Below are positions 1-10,295 of a DNA stretch of 30,262 bases, in pieces. The notes below the pieces were generated by a model. That model searched no databases, was not told the DNA's origin, and saw only the letters and a list, made by a program, of their open reading frames with translations. The position numbers and the translations under genes are program-made. Source of the stretch: Parachlorella kessleri (lineage: Eukaryota > Chlorophyta > Trebouxiophyceae > Chlorellales > Chlorellaceae); the NCBI GenBank assembly GCA_001598975.1, contig BBXU01001381.1:1-30262 (forward strand), written 5' to 3'. Position 1 is the first letter of the stretch, and every line of letters begins with the position of its first letter.

Positions 1-3000
1 AGCGGTCCGTCTGCATGCTGCTGAGCTGGAAGGGGCCGGCCACGGGCAGTGACTCACTTGGCAGCTGGATGACTCAGGGAGACGCTTCATGCCTCCCAAA
101 ACCACGTTGGGTCCTTGCTGCCACACTCACTTGGCACCGACACCCCGTTCTCTGTGATGATAATGGGCAGGTTGTACCGCCTGTCCAGCCACACCAGCAG
201 CCCCCTCATCGCCTCCGGCATGGCATACAGCCAGGTGCTCTCTGCCTGGGGCAGCGGCACCCCAGCCGCGCTGACGGTGGTGGTAGAGGCGCGCAGCAGG
301 AGCGAGGCGTTGTCCTGGTAGGCGTACTTGCCGCTGTAGAAGTTAATGGCCAGGAAGTCGGGCTGCCAGGCAGGTGGAAAGGCAAGGAAGGGAAGTGGGT
401 CGCAGTGATGCATGTGAACAGACAGCGCAGGCCAGCAGGCATTGGGAGTGCAGCGCTCGCAGCGAGGCAAATTGACCAGATGTACATGCACGAGATGCGC
501 TTCTTCTGTGAGCAAGTTTGACAGTGATTCGCCTCGCGCGCATCAGGGAACCCGGATCCCCAGCATGCATTTAAAGCTTTTGGACTACCACCGCATGCAA
601 GGCCACCCCCTACCTTGGCCGCCTTCAGTGCTGCCGACTGCTCCGGCGTAAAGCGCGGCAGGATGAAGGAGGGAACCATCTGCTGCCGCTCCGGCGTCCA
701 CTGCCCCGTGAACAGGGGGTCCAGGAACTGGCCGGACGTCCAGCGGTTCAGGCGCTCGGCAGCATCCTGCACGCCAATGGTCCATCATAGGTCTCTGAGC
801 ACTTGGTTACAGGGTCAAGGCCTGGGCCAGGCCAGATGCATGTGCCAGGAGCGGCAGCTGGGAGGTGCCTGGGCGGGCAGCAGGCACAGCAGCAAGGCAA
901 GCGACCTGGAGGATACTCTCTATATGCGGACAAAGCCTCCCCTCTCACATCAGCAGCCCACTGTAGTGAGGAAAGTGCAGGGCGCAAAATGCGCCAGATG
1001 GCCCCAGCTGCCACCCATGCAAACGTCCATGGGGGTGGCTCGGTCCCGAGCACTTTAGATGTGCATGAGGCAGCCGTACGGTGAAGCAAGCCGCACCACA
1101 AGCACACCACAGGAGTGTGTCCGCAAGCCCCTCCAGGGTGGCACTTCTCAGCCCTGCCTGTATCTGTACTGGGAGCCGCACCTTTGACACCCCCACCCCC
1201 ACCCTAGCCCTCCTCGCATCCCCTCTCGCCAGGTCTAACACCCACCCACCACATCCTGCTTGCTGTTGGTTACCCGCCTCGCCCCCCCTCTCCCCAGCGC
1301 CAGCACGCACTCACCACATCCTGCTTGCTGTTAGTCAGCGGCATGTGGAAGGGGTACACCGCATTCACGATGGAGATCTTGCCATCGGGCACCAGCCGCC
1401 TGAAGTGCGGCACCGCCGCAGCGTGGGCCAGCAGGACATGGTAAGCACAGCGTGGCGGCTCCGTCACCGAGTTGCCCTGCTTGCACTGCTTGCGGTCTGA
1501 GCAGCGGCCGGGGGCCCAGGTGCCCACACCATAGCCGCCCACGCAGACTGTGAAGGGCTCATTGATGGTGGTCCAGTACTTGACGCGGTCGCCGAAGAGC
1601 TGGAAGGCCGCCTGCGGCAGCAGCAGCCAGGCGCAGCAGCAGGGGTCGGGGATTGAGCTGAGAGGGGAGCCGCAGCGTGGTCCTCACTTGGTGGTTGGAG
1701 TCAAGCTCAAGCTGGCACGGTGGGACGGAGGGACGGATGGCAACAGGAGGTTGCAAGGACGCAATTAACAACTGGTGCTCCCGCTGTGCCGCCAACTGTG
1801 CTGCCTAGGCCCCAGCAGGCAGAGCGTGGTTGGATGGCGGAGGAGCGCGGCAAGGGTGCAGCAGAGCGCTGGCAAGCATGTGGCCTATCCCACTTGGCAA
1901 CACCGTCAGTCAGCGGTCGTGGCATGCCAACATCTCTGTACCACCTGGGTAGCGCCCCAAGGTCCTCCAGGAGCCCTGGTAGCGGGACCCTCGCTGCACA
2001 GGCCAGCCTGGCACCCCGCAGCAACAACAACAATCCCGACAAGCCTGGGTAGGGCACCAGCCGAGCACCTTTCTCCCAGCCCACCCCAAGACCCAAAGCC
2101 AACCACCAGGCCAACCCCCTACCGCTGCATAGAAGGCAAAGTCGCCCACGATCTTGGGCGACAGCCAGCCGCCGTAGCGGTCCTGGAGGGCTTGGGGCAG
2201 GTCCCAGTGGTACAGGGTCACGTGTGGCTCGATGCAGTTGGCTCGGAGCATGTTGATGACCTTGTTGTAGTAGTCCACTCCGGCCTACATTACAATGGGG
2301 GCTCTGCTTGGTGGGGGAAGGCTTGTCTGCTACCCAAGGCACGTGGCTTGCATGTGAGGGTGCTGGCCTGGGTGAGAGTCCTGTCACAACCAGCTGCACC
2401 TCTCATGGAGGCCCTCCCCATCTCGAGCAAAACGAGCAGCCCTCCCGCCCCCGTATGGCACACATTCTGCTGCCTGCCTCAACCCTGCTGAAGACACCAC
2501 CCTACTGCCGGCTTCCCTGCTAGGCCTCCTAGTTGCAAACAGCACTGGGCTATGTCAAGCAAACCGTCAGACAGCACGGCTGCACAACCGCAGCAGCTGA
2601 GCCGTCGTGCTGCGAGGTGCAGCGTTGAGACATCAGTCAAGCCCTTGGTGTGACACCTAGCGGCAGAACAACCACCCAATGCTGCTCAGGTATAGGAGCC
2701 CCGCACCGGCCCTCACACAGCCAGGGGTTACCTGGTTGACCTTGCCGGTGCCGTTGGGGAAGAGGCGGGGCCAGGCAAGGGACATGCGGAAGTTGCGAAT
2801 GCCCAAGGACTTCATGAGCTCAATATCCTGCAAGCAGGGGCAACCGCGGCATTCGTATGAATGCTATTACGCATGCGCTGCTGATCTTTCAGCACAGGAT
2901 CTACCTAGCCTACTAGCGTAGTACCCGAACTTCCAAGGAGAGCAAATGTAGCACAAGCTGCCAGCCACGGGGTGGAAGTGGTGGGGGCGGGGCCAGCACA

Positions 3001-3929
3001 CTATTACCCCCAAGTCCAAGCACCAATCAGCGCAACCGTCCCTCTCCACACACACCACAGGCAGCATGTACATGTGCCAGCTGCAGGAAGGCTAGCAACT
3101 GCATTGGAGCGCAGTGGTCCGGGAAGGCCCCCGCCCCAGCAGCCTGTACAGGGTGCAAAGCAGGCCCCAAAGGTGCTGTTCAGCAGCACCACCCCCAGCA
3201 TTCAACTCCAGACTGGCTGGTGTAACACACCTCGGCAAACCTGTGGTAGAAGTCCACTGCCACCTCCCCAGTTTGGTTCTTGTACATGCGGTCGTACGTA
3301 TCCCAGATGGACACACCACGGCCGCCCTCCTTCACCCCACCTGCAAGCTTTCACTCCATCAGTAGGCTTGAACGCTGCCGTAGGGTTATCTCCACGGCGT
3401 CACAGCAAACGGGCTGGCAGCCATGCATTAGTCATGTCATGCTTGGGCACACACATGCGACTGACAGCGAGCTTGCCTTCAGTCTGAAAAGCTGAGCTCG
3501 CTGCTCCAAACCAGAAGGGCGCCTGGGACCCCGCCGGCACCGCAAATGGGTCTGGGCAGCTAGCCGGCAAGCTGCCGCTGCTGTACGTGGCTGGGGACAG
3601 CCTTCCGGTTGGTGTGAAGAGGCCTGGACCATACCAGTCTGCTGAAGCCCCTCCCTGCATGCAAACAAAGCTTTTTGGGGTTAATTGCGCCGCGTCGCTA
3701 CTCACTAACCTGACACACAGGCGATAACACTGGTGAAGCTGGGAGTCCCCTGATGGGATCAAAGCAAACCATCTGCGCGTGCTTGTTTGATACTATGCTC
3801 GACATATTGGAAGAAAGCAACTACGTGGGCTCGTATTACCGGGGCTACATTGCAGGTGGGCAGCCCCGCCACTGTGCGAAGAGCCCAGCAGCATGCGACT
3901 GAGAGAAGTAACCTGCTTGTCGTAGACAT
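1..3929 (-). CDS. Secreted glycoside hydrolase family 1 (beta-glucosidase type), 3' end beyond the left edge
   Basis: Retaining glycosidase that releases beta-linked sugars; the N-terminus suggests secretion. Exons in reading order: 3929-3840, 3654-3477, 3340-3231, 2827-2732, 2284-2123, 1611-1315, 766-614, 362-131. All phases join, giving 439 residues plus one base; the rest lies to the left. Family signatures seen: [14 protein letters not shown] near the N-terminus, YHWDLPQAL, the acid/base motif TINEP (Glu230) and the nucleophile motif ITENG (Glu433). Exon 1 starts at the first ATG in frame (3929) and encodes a hydrophobic stretch ([18 protein letters not shown]) like a signal peptide. The frame stays open upstream to a TTG at 3965, which I did not use. 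The intron after exon 2 uses a GC donor (AG|GCAAG at 3476-3475). The C-terminal exon with the DNFEW-type motif is not visible, and the end of exon 8 is my best reading. Introns of 400-550 bases hold no gene. Family certain; substrate unknown. Confidence 0.93.
1247..1335 (-). repeat. Duplicated 3' end of GH1 exon 6 (copies 65 bp apart)
   Basis: Bases 1312-1335 (end of exon 6 with its splice donor) recur at 1247-1270 in the following intron with one mismatch in 24. The copy also keeps a GT donor-like junction (GTGGGTG). Confidence 0.8.
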
Positions 3930-4000
3930 GGCGAGTATAATAACAAGGGGAAGCGCACAGAGCAAGGCGAGGTGACTGCCGACGGACAGTGTGAGTCCGA

Positions 4001-4037
4001 CTCACCACGTTCCCTTCGAGGCTCACCACGTTCCCTT
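4001..4037. repeat. Direct repeat of 16 bp, two copies 21 bp apart
   Basis: CTCACCACGTTCCCTT occurs at 4001-4016 and 4022-4037, just upstream (on the minus strand) of the GH1 start codon. It may lie in the promoter or 5' untranslated region. No function is inferred. Confidence 0.8.
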
Positions 4038-4136
4038 GCGCTGCAGTACCTTTGCGCACCGAACGCTAGGCACTCGCATGGTGCTCCGTGATTAATGATG
4101 CCACGACTGACAGAAGGCGCGAGCGCGGACTTTGTT

Positions 4137-4237
4137 AGCATGGGTGGCAGGTAGTGCGAACAGGGAGTGAGAGTTGAGCTGGAGTGACAGGGCTGGATGC
4201 AGAATTTTCTTGAGTCTTGCCTGAGTGTTGATCCAGT
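4137..4237 (+). repeat. Dispersed repeat, copy 1 (partner at 10139-10237)
   Basis: The first 36 bases (4137-4172) are identical to 10139-10174. Similarity then continues with mismatches and a small indel through GAGTCTTGCCTGAG to CCAGT at about 4237. Both copies are in the same orientation and intergenic. This may be a fragment of a mobile element or another dispersed family. Confidence 0.85.
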
Positions 4238-4545
4238 TCTGTGTCACTTTCTCTGTGCTGGGCCAAGTGCACTGTGCAGGCTCACAGCCAACTCATTACA
4301 ACTTGTTGCCTGTACAGTCTACAGTGCTTACAACCGTAGCCATCTATGCCATCCTCATAAACCTGCCTCCCTTGGCAACCTTCACCTTCTTGCAACTAAA
4401 CATATCCAACAGACCTAAACGACAGTGAGAACCTATACTGGTCAGGACCAAGCGTTTATCAAGTCCGACCCACGGATGAAGAATACCTGTTTACACACAC
4501 TAAACCCTGAGCAAAGTCCTGGGGATGAAATGGAAAGAACACAAC

Positions 4546-4550
4546 TTACA
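4546..4550 (-). terminator. Candidate poly(A) signal TGTAA for the endonuclease gene
   Basis: TTACA on the plus strand reads TGTAA on the minus strand, about 590 bases after the stop codon at 5136-5138. TGTAA is the usual green-algal signal. A pentamer is expected by chance, so support is weak. Confidence 0.35.
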
Positions 4551-5055
4551 GGCAGGGTGGATCAGGATTTTGCAAAATCCCCGGCACCACCGTGCGCCGC
4601 AGGGACGCCTGCATACCAGTGCCGCAGCAGTGCTGGCCCAAAACTGGTACATTAAAGAAGCGAACAGCCAGCCGACAGAGCGGAAGCAAGGTTGGGTAGG
4701 GTAACCACCATGACAAATACACAAGACCAGCAGAAAGCTCCACACCACCCACCCAAAGTCCTGCAATTGCAAGGTAGCATGGAGTCCAGCCTGCTGCACA
4801 GCTGGCATCTTGTTGTTGTCACCAGCGTTGAGCAGACAGTAGTTGTTTCCTAGGCATGCGTTATTTAAGCCACCTCCTCCCGAAAGTAGACCCACAGGGT
4901 AGCCAGAGTAGAATAAGCCAACACACCATTGTCCTGCAATGTCCTTGCGGGGCAGACCGCAAGGGAAGGGCTGCAAGGAAAACCCCCAACCACAGCACAG
5001 CCCTTGAACTTCCAACTCAAGGGCTGCCCCATAGTCCTGCACGTGAGCCAGCCAT

Positions 5056-5119
5056 GAAGATGGTGTACGCCTGGTACTGCTCGATGCGCCCCGGCGCTGG
5101 AACAAGCTGTATATACTTC
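5056..5119 (-). repeat. Degenerate tandem copy of the last exon of the endonuclease gene
   Basis: Bases 5056-5119 align without gaps to 5139-5202 (offset 83). I count 45 of the first 60 bases identical. On the minus strand the copy still reads KYIQLV then RIEQYQAYT, against KYVRLI then RIEHSKAYT in the true exon. The position of the stop codon TAG has become ATG. It lies downstream of the real stop, so it is a relic or an alternative last exon. Confidence 0.8.
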
Positions 5120-5135
5120 CCTCAGGGGGGCCTTC

Positions 5136-8100
5136 CTAGAAGTCGGTGTAAGCCTTGGAGTGCTCGATGCGCACCAGCGCCGCGATGAGCCGTACATACT
5201 TCTGCCTATCCCGTCCGCACAGCTCGGCAAGTGTCTGCAGCGAGGGGGGTGAGTGGGGGACATTGGTACCAAAATTAGGCAGCAAGGGAGGTACTGGCCA
5301 CATAGGGCCAGGCCCCTCCGCCTGCGTCAGCAAATAACGCTACATATCGGGCAGCTCCCCTTGCACCGCAACCGGAATGCTCTCAAAAAGCACAAAGGAA
5401 TAGGGCCCAGGCAGCGTTGCAGTGCCACTCATCTGGGCGTAAGTTGAGTAAGGACGAGCAACGACGCCTGTTGCTATGAGCACGGCACACGCACCTGGGG
5501 ATGCTCTCTGAGCCCCACCATCCGTGCCGCCTTCAGCGCCTTCTTGTCCGCAAAGGGGAAGAGCTCCTCCCATACCAGCTGCAACAAGCCGGGAAGAGCC
5601 TTCTCTGTATTCAATTTCATTCGCAGTTCTAAATTTTAGCTCCTCCCTAAACCCCTACCAACCACCTTTTCCAGTTACTGGATGGCCTTGGTAGCACCCC
5701 ATGGAGGTGTGGCAGTATGCCGCAAAAATTGAGTACAAGCAACAGTGAAGGGCACGCTTCTGGCGAGCTTCACCTAAGTAGCCGCCAACAACTACTCACT
5801 ACCCAGTTTGGACTAAACCCTCCACCTCACTACCAAGCCTAAACCCTCCCTCCCCACCTTCAGCTTTATTCGAGCTCAGTCCAAACAGTCACGCAGAGAA
5901 GGATGCCATCACCTTTCGGAGCAGAAACGGCAGACATAGCCCAGCACACCTAGTCTAGTCTAGCCTAACAGCGTACCACCACCTGACCATGCTGCTGTGC
6001 TACCGCTACCACGCTACCCCTGCCACCAGCCCACCTGCGCCTCCCGGAAGAAGATGTCTACGCCTCCATCCCCGATGCCTCTAAACTTCTTCAGAAGAGC
6101 ACGCTCCTGCACAAACGCACCACAAGGTGGAAAAGTGAGCCGCTGCCTTTGCTTGTTCATGACATGCATGCTTCCTGTAGCAGTTGGCTCCACTCATACC
6201 TACCGAGAGCTCGCTTCATCCACCCAACTCCCCTGACTGCCCTCTGCAAATTACCCAACACCTCACAAAATCCACACCGTTCTGCACATAAAATGTGGCC
6301 TTACCGCTTCCTTCCCTACCCTTTCCTCATCTTAGTAATGTACCTGCCACGTGCCCAAGTGCTGTCTGACACTTCTCCGTCACATGCATCCCATCGTAGC
6401 TCTCCACCAGGTGCCATGTGGCCACCAGCAGGCAACCCTTGGCCCACCTGGGAGGGGTCCCTTTGTGCCTTCTCTCTAAGCCTGCTCAGATCCCCCTGGT
6501 ACTCAGCCAGAACCAGGCGAGCATCCTCCACCAGGAAGTTGGCAGTCTTCTCATCTGCAACAATTTATTACAAAAAGTGTCAGGTATGTTGGTAGCCTCA
6601 CCCCAAAGCCGCGCGATTGTCGGGTAAGTCGCCAGTCTTTAGGGGTAGATCAGGGGCTGCATCGTCCCTTGTTGGATCTACTGAGAGCAACGAGGATGGT
6701 GGCTGATGCCACCCTACTGACGCATCTTGATGCTTTAGTTTGCCAGTGCTGGCGTCGTGCAATACCTGTCCGTGTGTACCCAACAGTCAGGGCAAAACGT
6801 CAACTATTGATCAAGGCTGCTGAATAACACCAGCCACGCTGGTTCGGCTTTGGGATAACTAATGCCACATACACACGCAATCCCTTGCCACCAGGGTGCA
6901 CACAACACCCCGCTGCACCACTGGCACGCATGACACACAACCATCTCCACCGTGGGGCTGGCTGTCAGACTCTTAAAGTCCGCACCAGTGCTCACCGTAG
7001 CGGTCATATCCGCTGTCTCTCAGCAAGGCGCAACAGTCCTCCTGGCCCACTCTACGTAAAGCCTCGGGGCTACGTAGGGTCTGCGCCAGGAGCGCTTTGC
7101 AGGCGCCCAGGGCTGCAGGACAGGGCAGTACAGGGCAGAGCGGGGTTTAGGTGAAGGCGAGTGGCAGAGGTGTCAGCCAGCCTGGGCGAGGGCCAACGCA
7201 TAGGTCTGCTAGCGCAGCCGCTGACGTGGCGGGAGGTCACGGGGGAGAGGTTCAAGCCAGGGAATATGACGCAGTGCAAGCAACGCACGCAGCGGGGTCA
7301 GCACCCAGGCGAGCACTCCTTGCAAGCAGAACCAAGAGTTGTAGGCGAAACAGAGCCGCTGGGCCGAAGCGGCTGGGCCGAAGGCGGGGCGCAGAATACA
7401 CTGGGCCTGCAACCACTGAACAGCCAAATCCCACCCATACTCCGCTGCAACACTTTCTGTCCTCACGCTGCCCACGCTGCCACAGCACCCACGGTGCCCA
7501 TCTCACACACAGGCAGCCTCGTGGGCTGCCTCACCCTCAACCCTGCTTGACCTACGCTACCTCCCGCCACCGGCACGGCAGGCACCTTTCACGCAGTGGC
7601 AGCCAATCGTCTGGGTGCACCCAGGGCTTGTTGCTGGGTTTTTCTTGACATGGCATTGCAGCGCTACCCTCTACGCACCTGCGCTAGAGCGTATGCGGGC
7701 GCTAAACAGCACGGAGGCACACAGCCACTGCCAGAGGCCCTCATGCAGCTTGCCCTCATGCAAGGGGATCTGTAGGGTGGCAGGCAGGCGGCCCGCGGGA
7801 CTGTCAGCGCAGACATGAGGTTGGTGAGTTTTTCTTTTCGAGGTGGACTCCCAGCAACCATGCCAAATGGCTGCATTCCACAGCTGGACTAACACCAGAT
7901 GAGAGCACAGGTCAGCGACTACACCCCAGCAAAGCACCCTGTCTGCAGCTGCACAGCGTACAGCAGTATGGGCGCTGGGTGCGCTGCGGCCAAGGGAGAG
8001 CAGGCACAGCGCGCCAGCAGGGGAATGTCCAGCACAATGTGCAAGTTTGGCTGACTGGCACTGGCCGCAACATTGCCATGGCACCGATTTGGTATGCATG

Positions 8101-9076
8101 CCCAGACCAGCCCACGCTCAGCTAGTTGAAGGCAGCTGCGCGCCCGTGCGCGGCTTGATGTGTTACAGACAACTACCGAGTAGTGACACACCAACTTGCC
8201 CGTCCCCTCGATTTTGTGCTTGGACTTCCGCCAATCGCAACGAAACTGTCACTGGCACTCCAGGCAAGCAAACCGCCCCTGACTCACCCCTAGCTCCTCG
8301 CAGAACGACTGGCCCTGGCGCTCCAGGATGCGTTCAACCTTCTGCTCAGGCGTCATGGCCCGCTGCTGCTGCTGCTTCTGCTGCTGCTGCTGCTGTTGCA
8401 GCTGTTGTTGCTGCTGCTGCGGCTTCAGCCCGCGGCCGGAAGCCCCCCTGGGCGTGCCGGGCATGCTGCCTGAGCCGCTCTTTCGCACTGCTGCTTTGGG
8501 GCTGCCAGGGGGCGGACCCTGCGGCAGCCCTGTCACCAAGCCCACGCTCCCACCACTGGCCCCGCCGCTGCCGCTGCCGCTGCCCCCGCCGGAGAAGAAA
8601 CTCAAGGGGAGCACTGGCTGTGGTCGGAAGCTGAAGGCAGTGGGCGTGATGTTGGTGGTGTTGGTCAGAAGGTGGGACAGGGAGGGCTCTGGGCTTGCCG
8701 TCACGTTCACAGGTGGGATGGCGGTCGCGTTCCCAGCGACTGCGGGTGCTGGCGGTGGGCACAGGTTGCCGCCACCGCCGCGGCTGCCGCCGAACAGGGC
8801 AGCAGCTGCCGCAGCTGCTGCCGCGGCCAGGCTGCTGGCGGCGAGTGAATGTGCGGAAGGGCCAGGCTGTGGAGGGCCCCTGGGTGCCTCCGCGACCGCT
8901 GCAGGCGGCTGCGGCGCCGCTGCCGCTGCCGCTGTATGCAGTCCTGCCGCGTTGCCAAGCGGAGCCAGGGTGGTTAATTGCGCGGCGTTTGGTGGGAGGG
9001 GCGTGCCAGGGTCAGGCTGCTGCTGCTGCTGCGGGTGCATCGAGGCCTCGATGCGAAGGCGCTTCCCTGCCTGCAT
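5136..9076 (-). CDS. Helix-hairpin-helix endonuclease-like protein with long low-complexity N-terminal extension
   Basis: Probable DNA-binding or DNA-repair protein. Exons: 9076-8288, 7769-7679, 7112-6996, 6554-6448, 6106-6035, 5578-5495, 5234-5136; phases agree and the total is 452 residues. Residues 1 to about 238 are Ala/Pro/Gly/Ser-rich with a basic GKRLRIE near the start (possible nuclear signal), poly-Ala near residue 90 and poly-Gln at about 217-238. The remaining roughly 210 residues match the pattern of short bacterial proteins annotated as endonuclease III-like: VERILERQGQSFCEELG, LFSARIRSS, YDEKTANFLVEDA, the hairpin LLKKFRGIGDGGVDIFFREA, and FPFADKKALKAA. I see no lysine in the hairpin at the position used by bifunctional glycosylases and no iron-sulfur cysteine cluster, so the activity is uncertain. 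The start is the first ATG in frame (9076); the frame continues upstream to a TTG at 9112. Family assignment is from memory of the pattern; the exon chain is strong. Confidence 0.82.
7358..7385. repeat. Tandem repeat of a 14-bp unit, two copies
   Basis: GCTGGGCCGAAGCG at 7358-7371 is followed directly by GCTGGGCCGAAGGC. It lies inside the second intron of the endonuclease gene (7113-7678). That intron contains nothing else recognisable. Confidence 0.7.
8362..8420 (-). repeat. CAG trinucleotide tract encoding poly-Gln
   Basis: On the minus strand nearly every codon is CAG or CAA, interrupted once by CTG (Leu) and once by AAG (Lys). It encodes about 20 glutamines directly before the conserved endonuclease domain. 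The tract is likely length-variable. Confidence 0.9.
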
Positions 9077-9458
9077 TGTGTCGTCCAGGCTGGCTGCTTG
9101 GTGACTGTACAAGTGGCTGGGGGTGGACGTGGCCGGAAGGCTGCTGGTGAAAGCCGGGAAGTGCAGGACGCTGGAGGTTGGGTGGTGTGGTCACTGACAG
9201 GGGTATGTGGTCGGTAAAGCTGAGAGTTGTGCAAGGTACCCTGCACCAGTAAAGAGCAGGTTATCAGTAAACTGTAAGCACCTGGGCGCAAGCTGGTAGC
9301 TGGCTTTGCTCTGCTACTAATCCTTCAGCAGTCAGCATCAAGGCACTGCAGGAGCCTTGCAGCCGTGAAAACCCCACCAGTAGTGGAAAGCAGTGAAGAA
9401 TTCACCGCCGTCTTGGCACGGGCGCTCACCCCATGGTACACTCACCGTGGGCTAGCAG

Positions 9459-9587
9459 CCGAGCGTGTGTGGCAGGCGTGGCTACCCGCTGTTCGAGTTC
9501 CAGCTGCGGTGCACAACCTTTTCGGCCACCAAGGGCTGCATCATCGGGGGCCTGGCATGGGGAGCCTTACGGACGGTCGGCTACTGA
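9459..9587 (+). pseudogene. Possible orphan coding exon, 42 codons ending in TGA
   Basis: After an acceptor-like TAGCAG (9453-9458) this frame reads GYPLFEFQLR, then FSATKGCIIGGLAWGALRTV, then GY and a stop. Third positions are GC-rich as in the neighbouring genes, and the end is hydrophobic and Gly/Ala-rich. I do not recognise the protein and found no convincing upstream exon or start. It may be the last exon of a small plus-strand gene divergent from the endonuclease gene, a gene relic, or chance. Confidence 0.25.
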
Positions 9588-10138
9588 AGCGCCGGAGGCC
9601 GCGCCAACCAAGCGCAAAGGACTAGGGACTATGAGCTCGGCAAGCTTTAGTAAAACAAACCTGGGGCGTCTACAAGATACAAGTGCGCAGATTCTAAGCT
9701 TTTACCGTTGGAAGCGGGGGTCCGCGTGGGGAAAGGGAGTCGAAAGCCTTTAGAAGCTGCCTATATGTCGTGAAGCTTGGTAGCTGCATAACGCTGTACT
9801 CTGTTTTATATCAAAACTACACCAGTCTATGATGCGATCGCCTCAAGTTGAGGTACTGGTGCCTGTCAAATGGAATACAGGAATGGGGGGCGCAAGCGCT
9901 CTGCTGGCCAAGTGCATTTTGCATATGCCAGACTTTAGTCATGGTAGCAGATCCGTGCACACAAAGAGATGGAGGCGAACTGTACTGATAGGGCTGGATG
10001 GACTTCTGCTGTGGAGCTTGTCTGACTTGTGGTTTAGTAGTTCTCTCCCGGAGACAGGCTAAGGCCGCTGGTGGGGTAGGTGCAGGTGACTTGGGTAAGG
10101 TGATCATCTGCATCTCACAGAGAAAGGCAGCTGTACTA

Positions 10139-10237
10139 AGCATGGGTGGCAGGTAGTGCGAACAGGGAGTGAGAAATGGGCTGTATTGACAGGGCTTGAT
10201 AGAAAGAGCATGAGTCTTGCCTGAGCACTGAGCCAGT
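10139..10237 (+). repeat. Dispersed repeat, copy 2 (partner at 4137-4237)
   Basis: Its first 36 bases (10139-10174) equal 4137-4172; later blocks TGACAGGGCT and TGAGTCTTGCCTGAG are shared. It lies just downstream of the likely end of the NRT2 transcript. Confidence 0.85.
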
Positions 10238-10290
10238 AACAGCCTGAGGCACTTAATTCTCCTATATAGTCATGCTCTTGCAAACGACAT

Positions 10291-10295
10291 TTACA
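10291..10295 (-). terminator. Candidate poly(A) signal TGTAA for NRT2
   Basis: The first TGTAA on the minus strand after the NRT2 stop, about 690 bases downstream. The distance resembles that of the endonuclease and nitrate reductase genes. Support is weak on its own. Confidence 0.35.

Larger units (their letters stand above)
3930..5135. other. Intergenic region: GH1 upstream region and 3' untranslated region of the endonuclease gene
   Basis: No convincing gene is seen. It holds the GH1 5' region with a 16-bp direct repeat, one copy of a dispersed repeat (4137-4237), a TGTAA poly(A) candidate (4550-4546, minus) for the endonuclease gene, and a degenerate copy of that gene's last exon (5056-5119). 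A 201-codon minus-strand open frame (4500-5105) crosses it but looks non-coding. Confidence 0.6.

Noticed and set aside
52..136. 12-bp repeat ACTCACTTGGCA at the GH1 exon 8 donor (offset 73)
   Set aside because: Too short alone, as it contains the donor consensus; mentioned only as weak support for the duplication pattern.
3930..3965. N-terminal extension of GH1 starting at TTG 3965
   Set aside because: Non-ATG start; the ATG at 3929 already yields a plausible signal peptide.
4500..5105. Minus-strand open frame of 201 codons after the endonuclease gene
   Set aside because: No family pattern, odd composition rich in Cys, Trp and Gly, and it overlaps the likely 3' untranslated region and the degenerate exon copy.
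7151..7648. Plus-strand open frame of 165 codons in an intron of the endonuclease gene
   Set aside because: No recognisable domain, Arg/His/Pro-rich composition typical of non-coding GC-rich DNA.
8328..9104. Long plus-strand open frame antisense to endonuclease exon 1
   Set aside because: It is the mirror of GC-rich low-complexity codons (poly-Cys from CTG repeats); no protein-like pattern.
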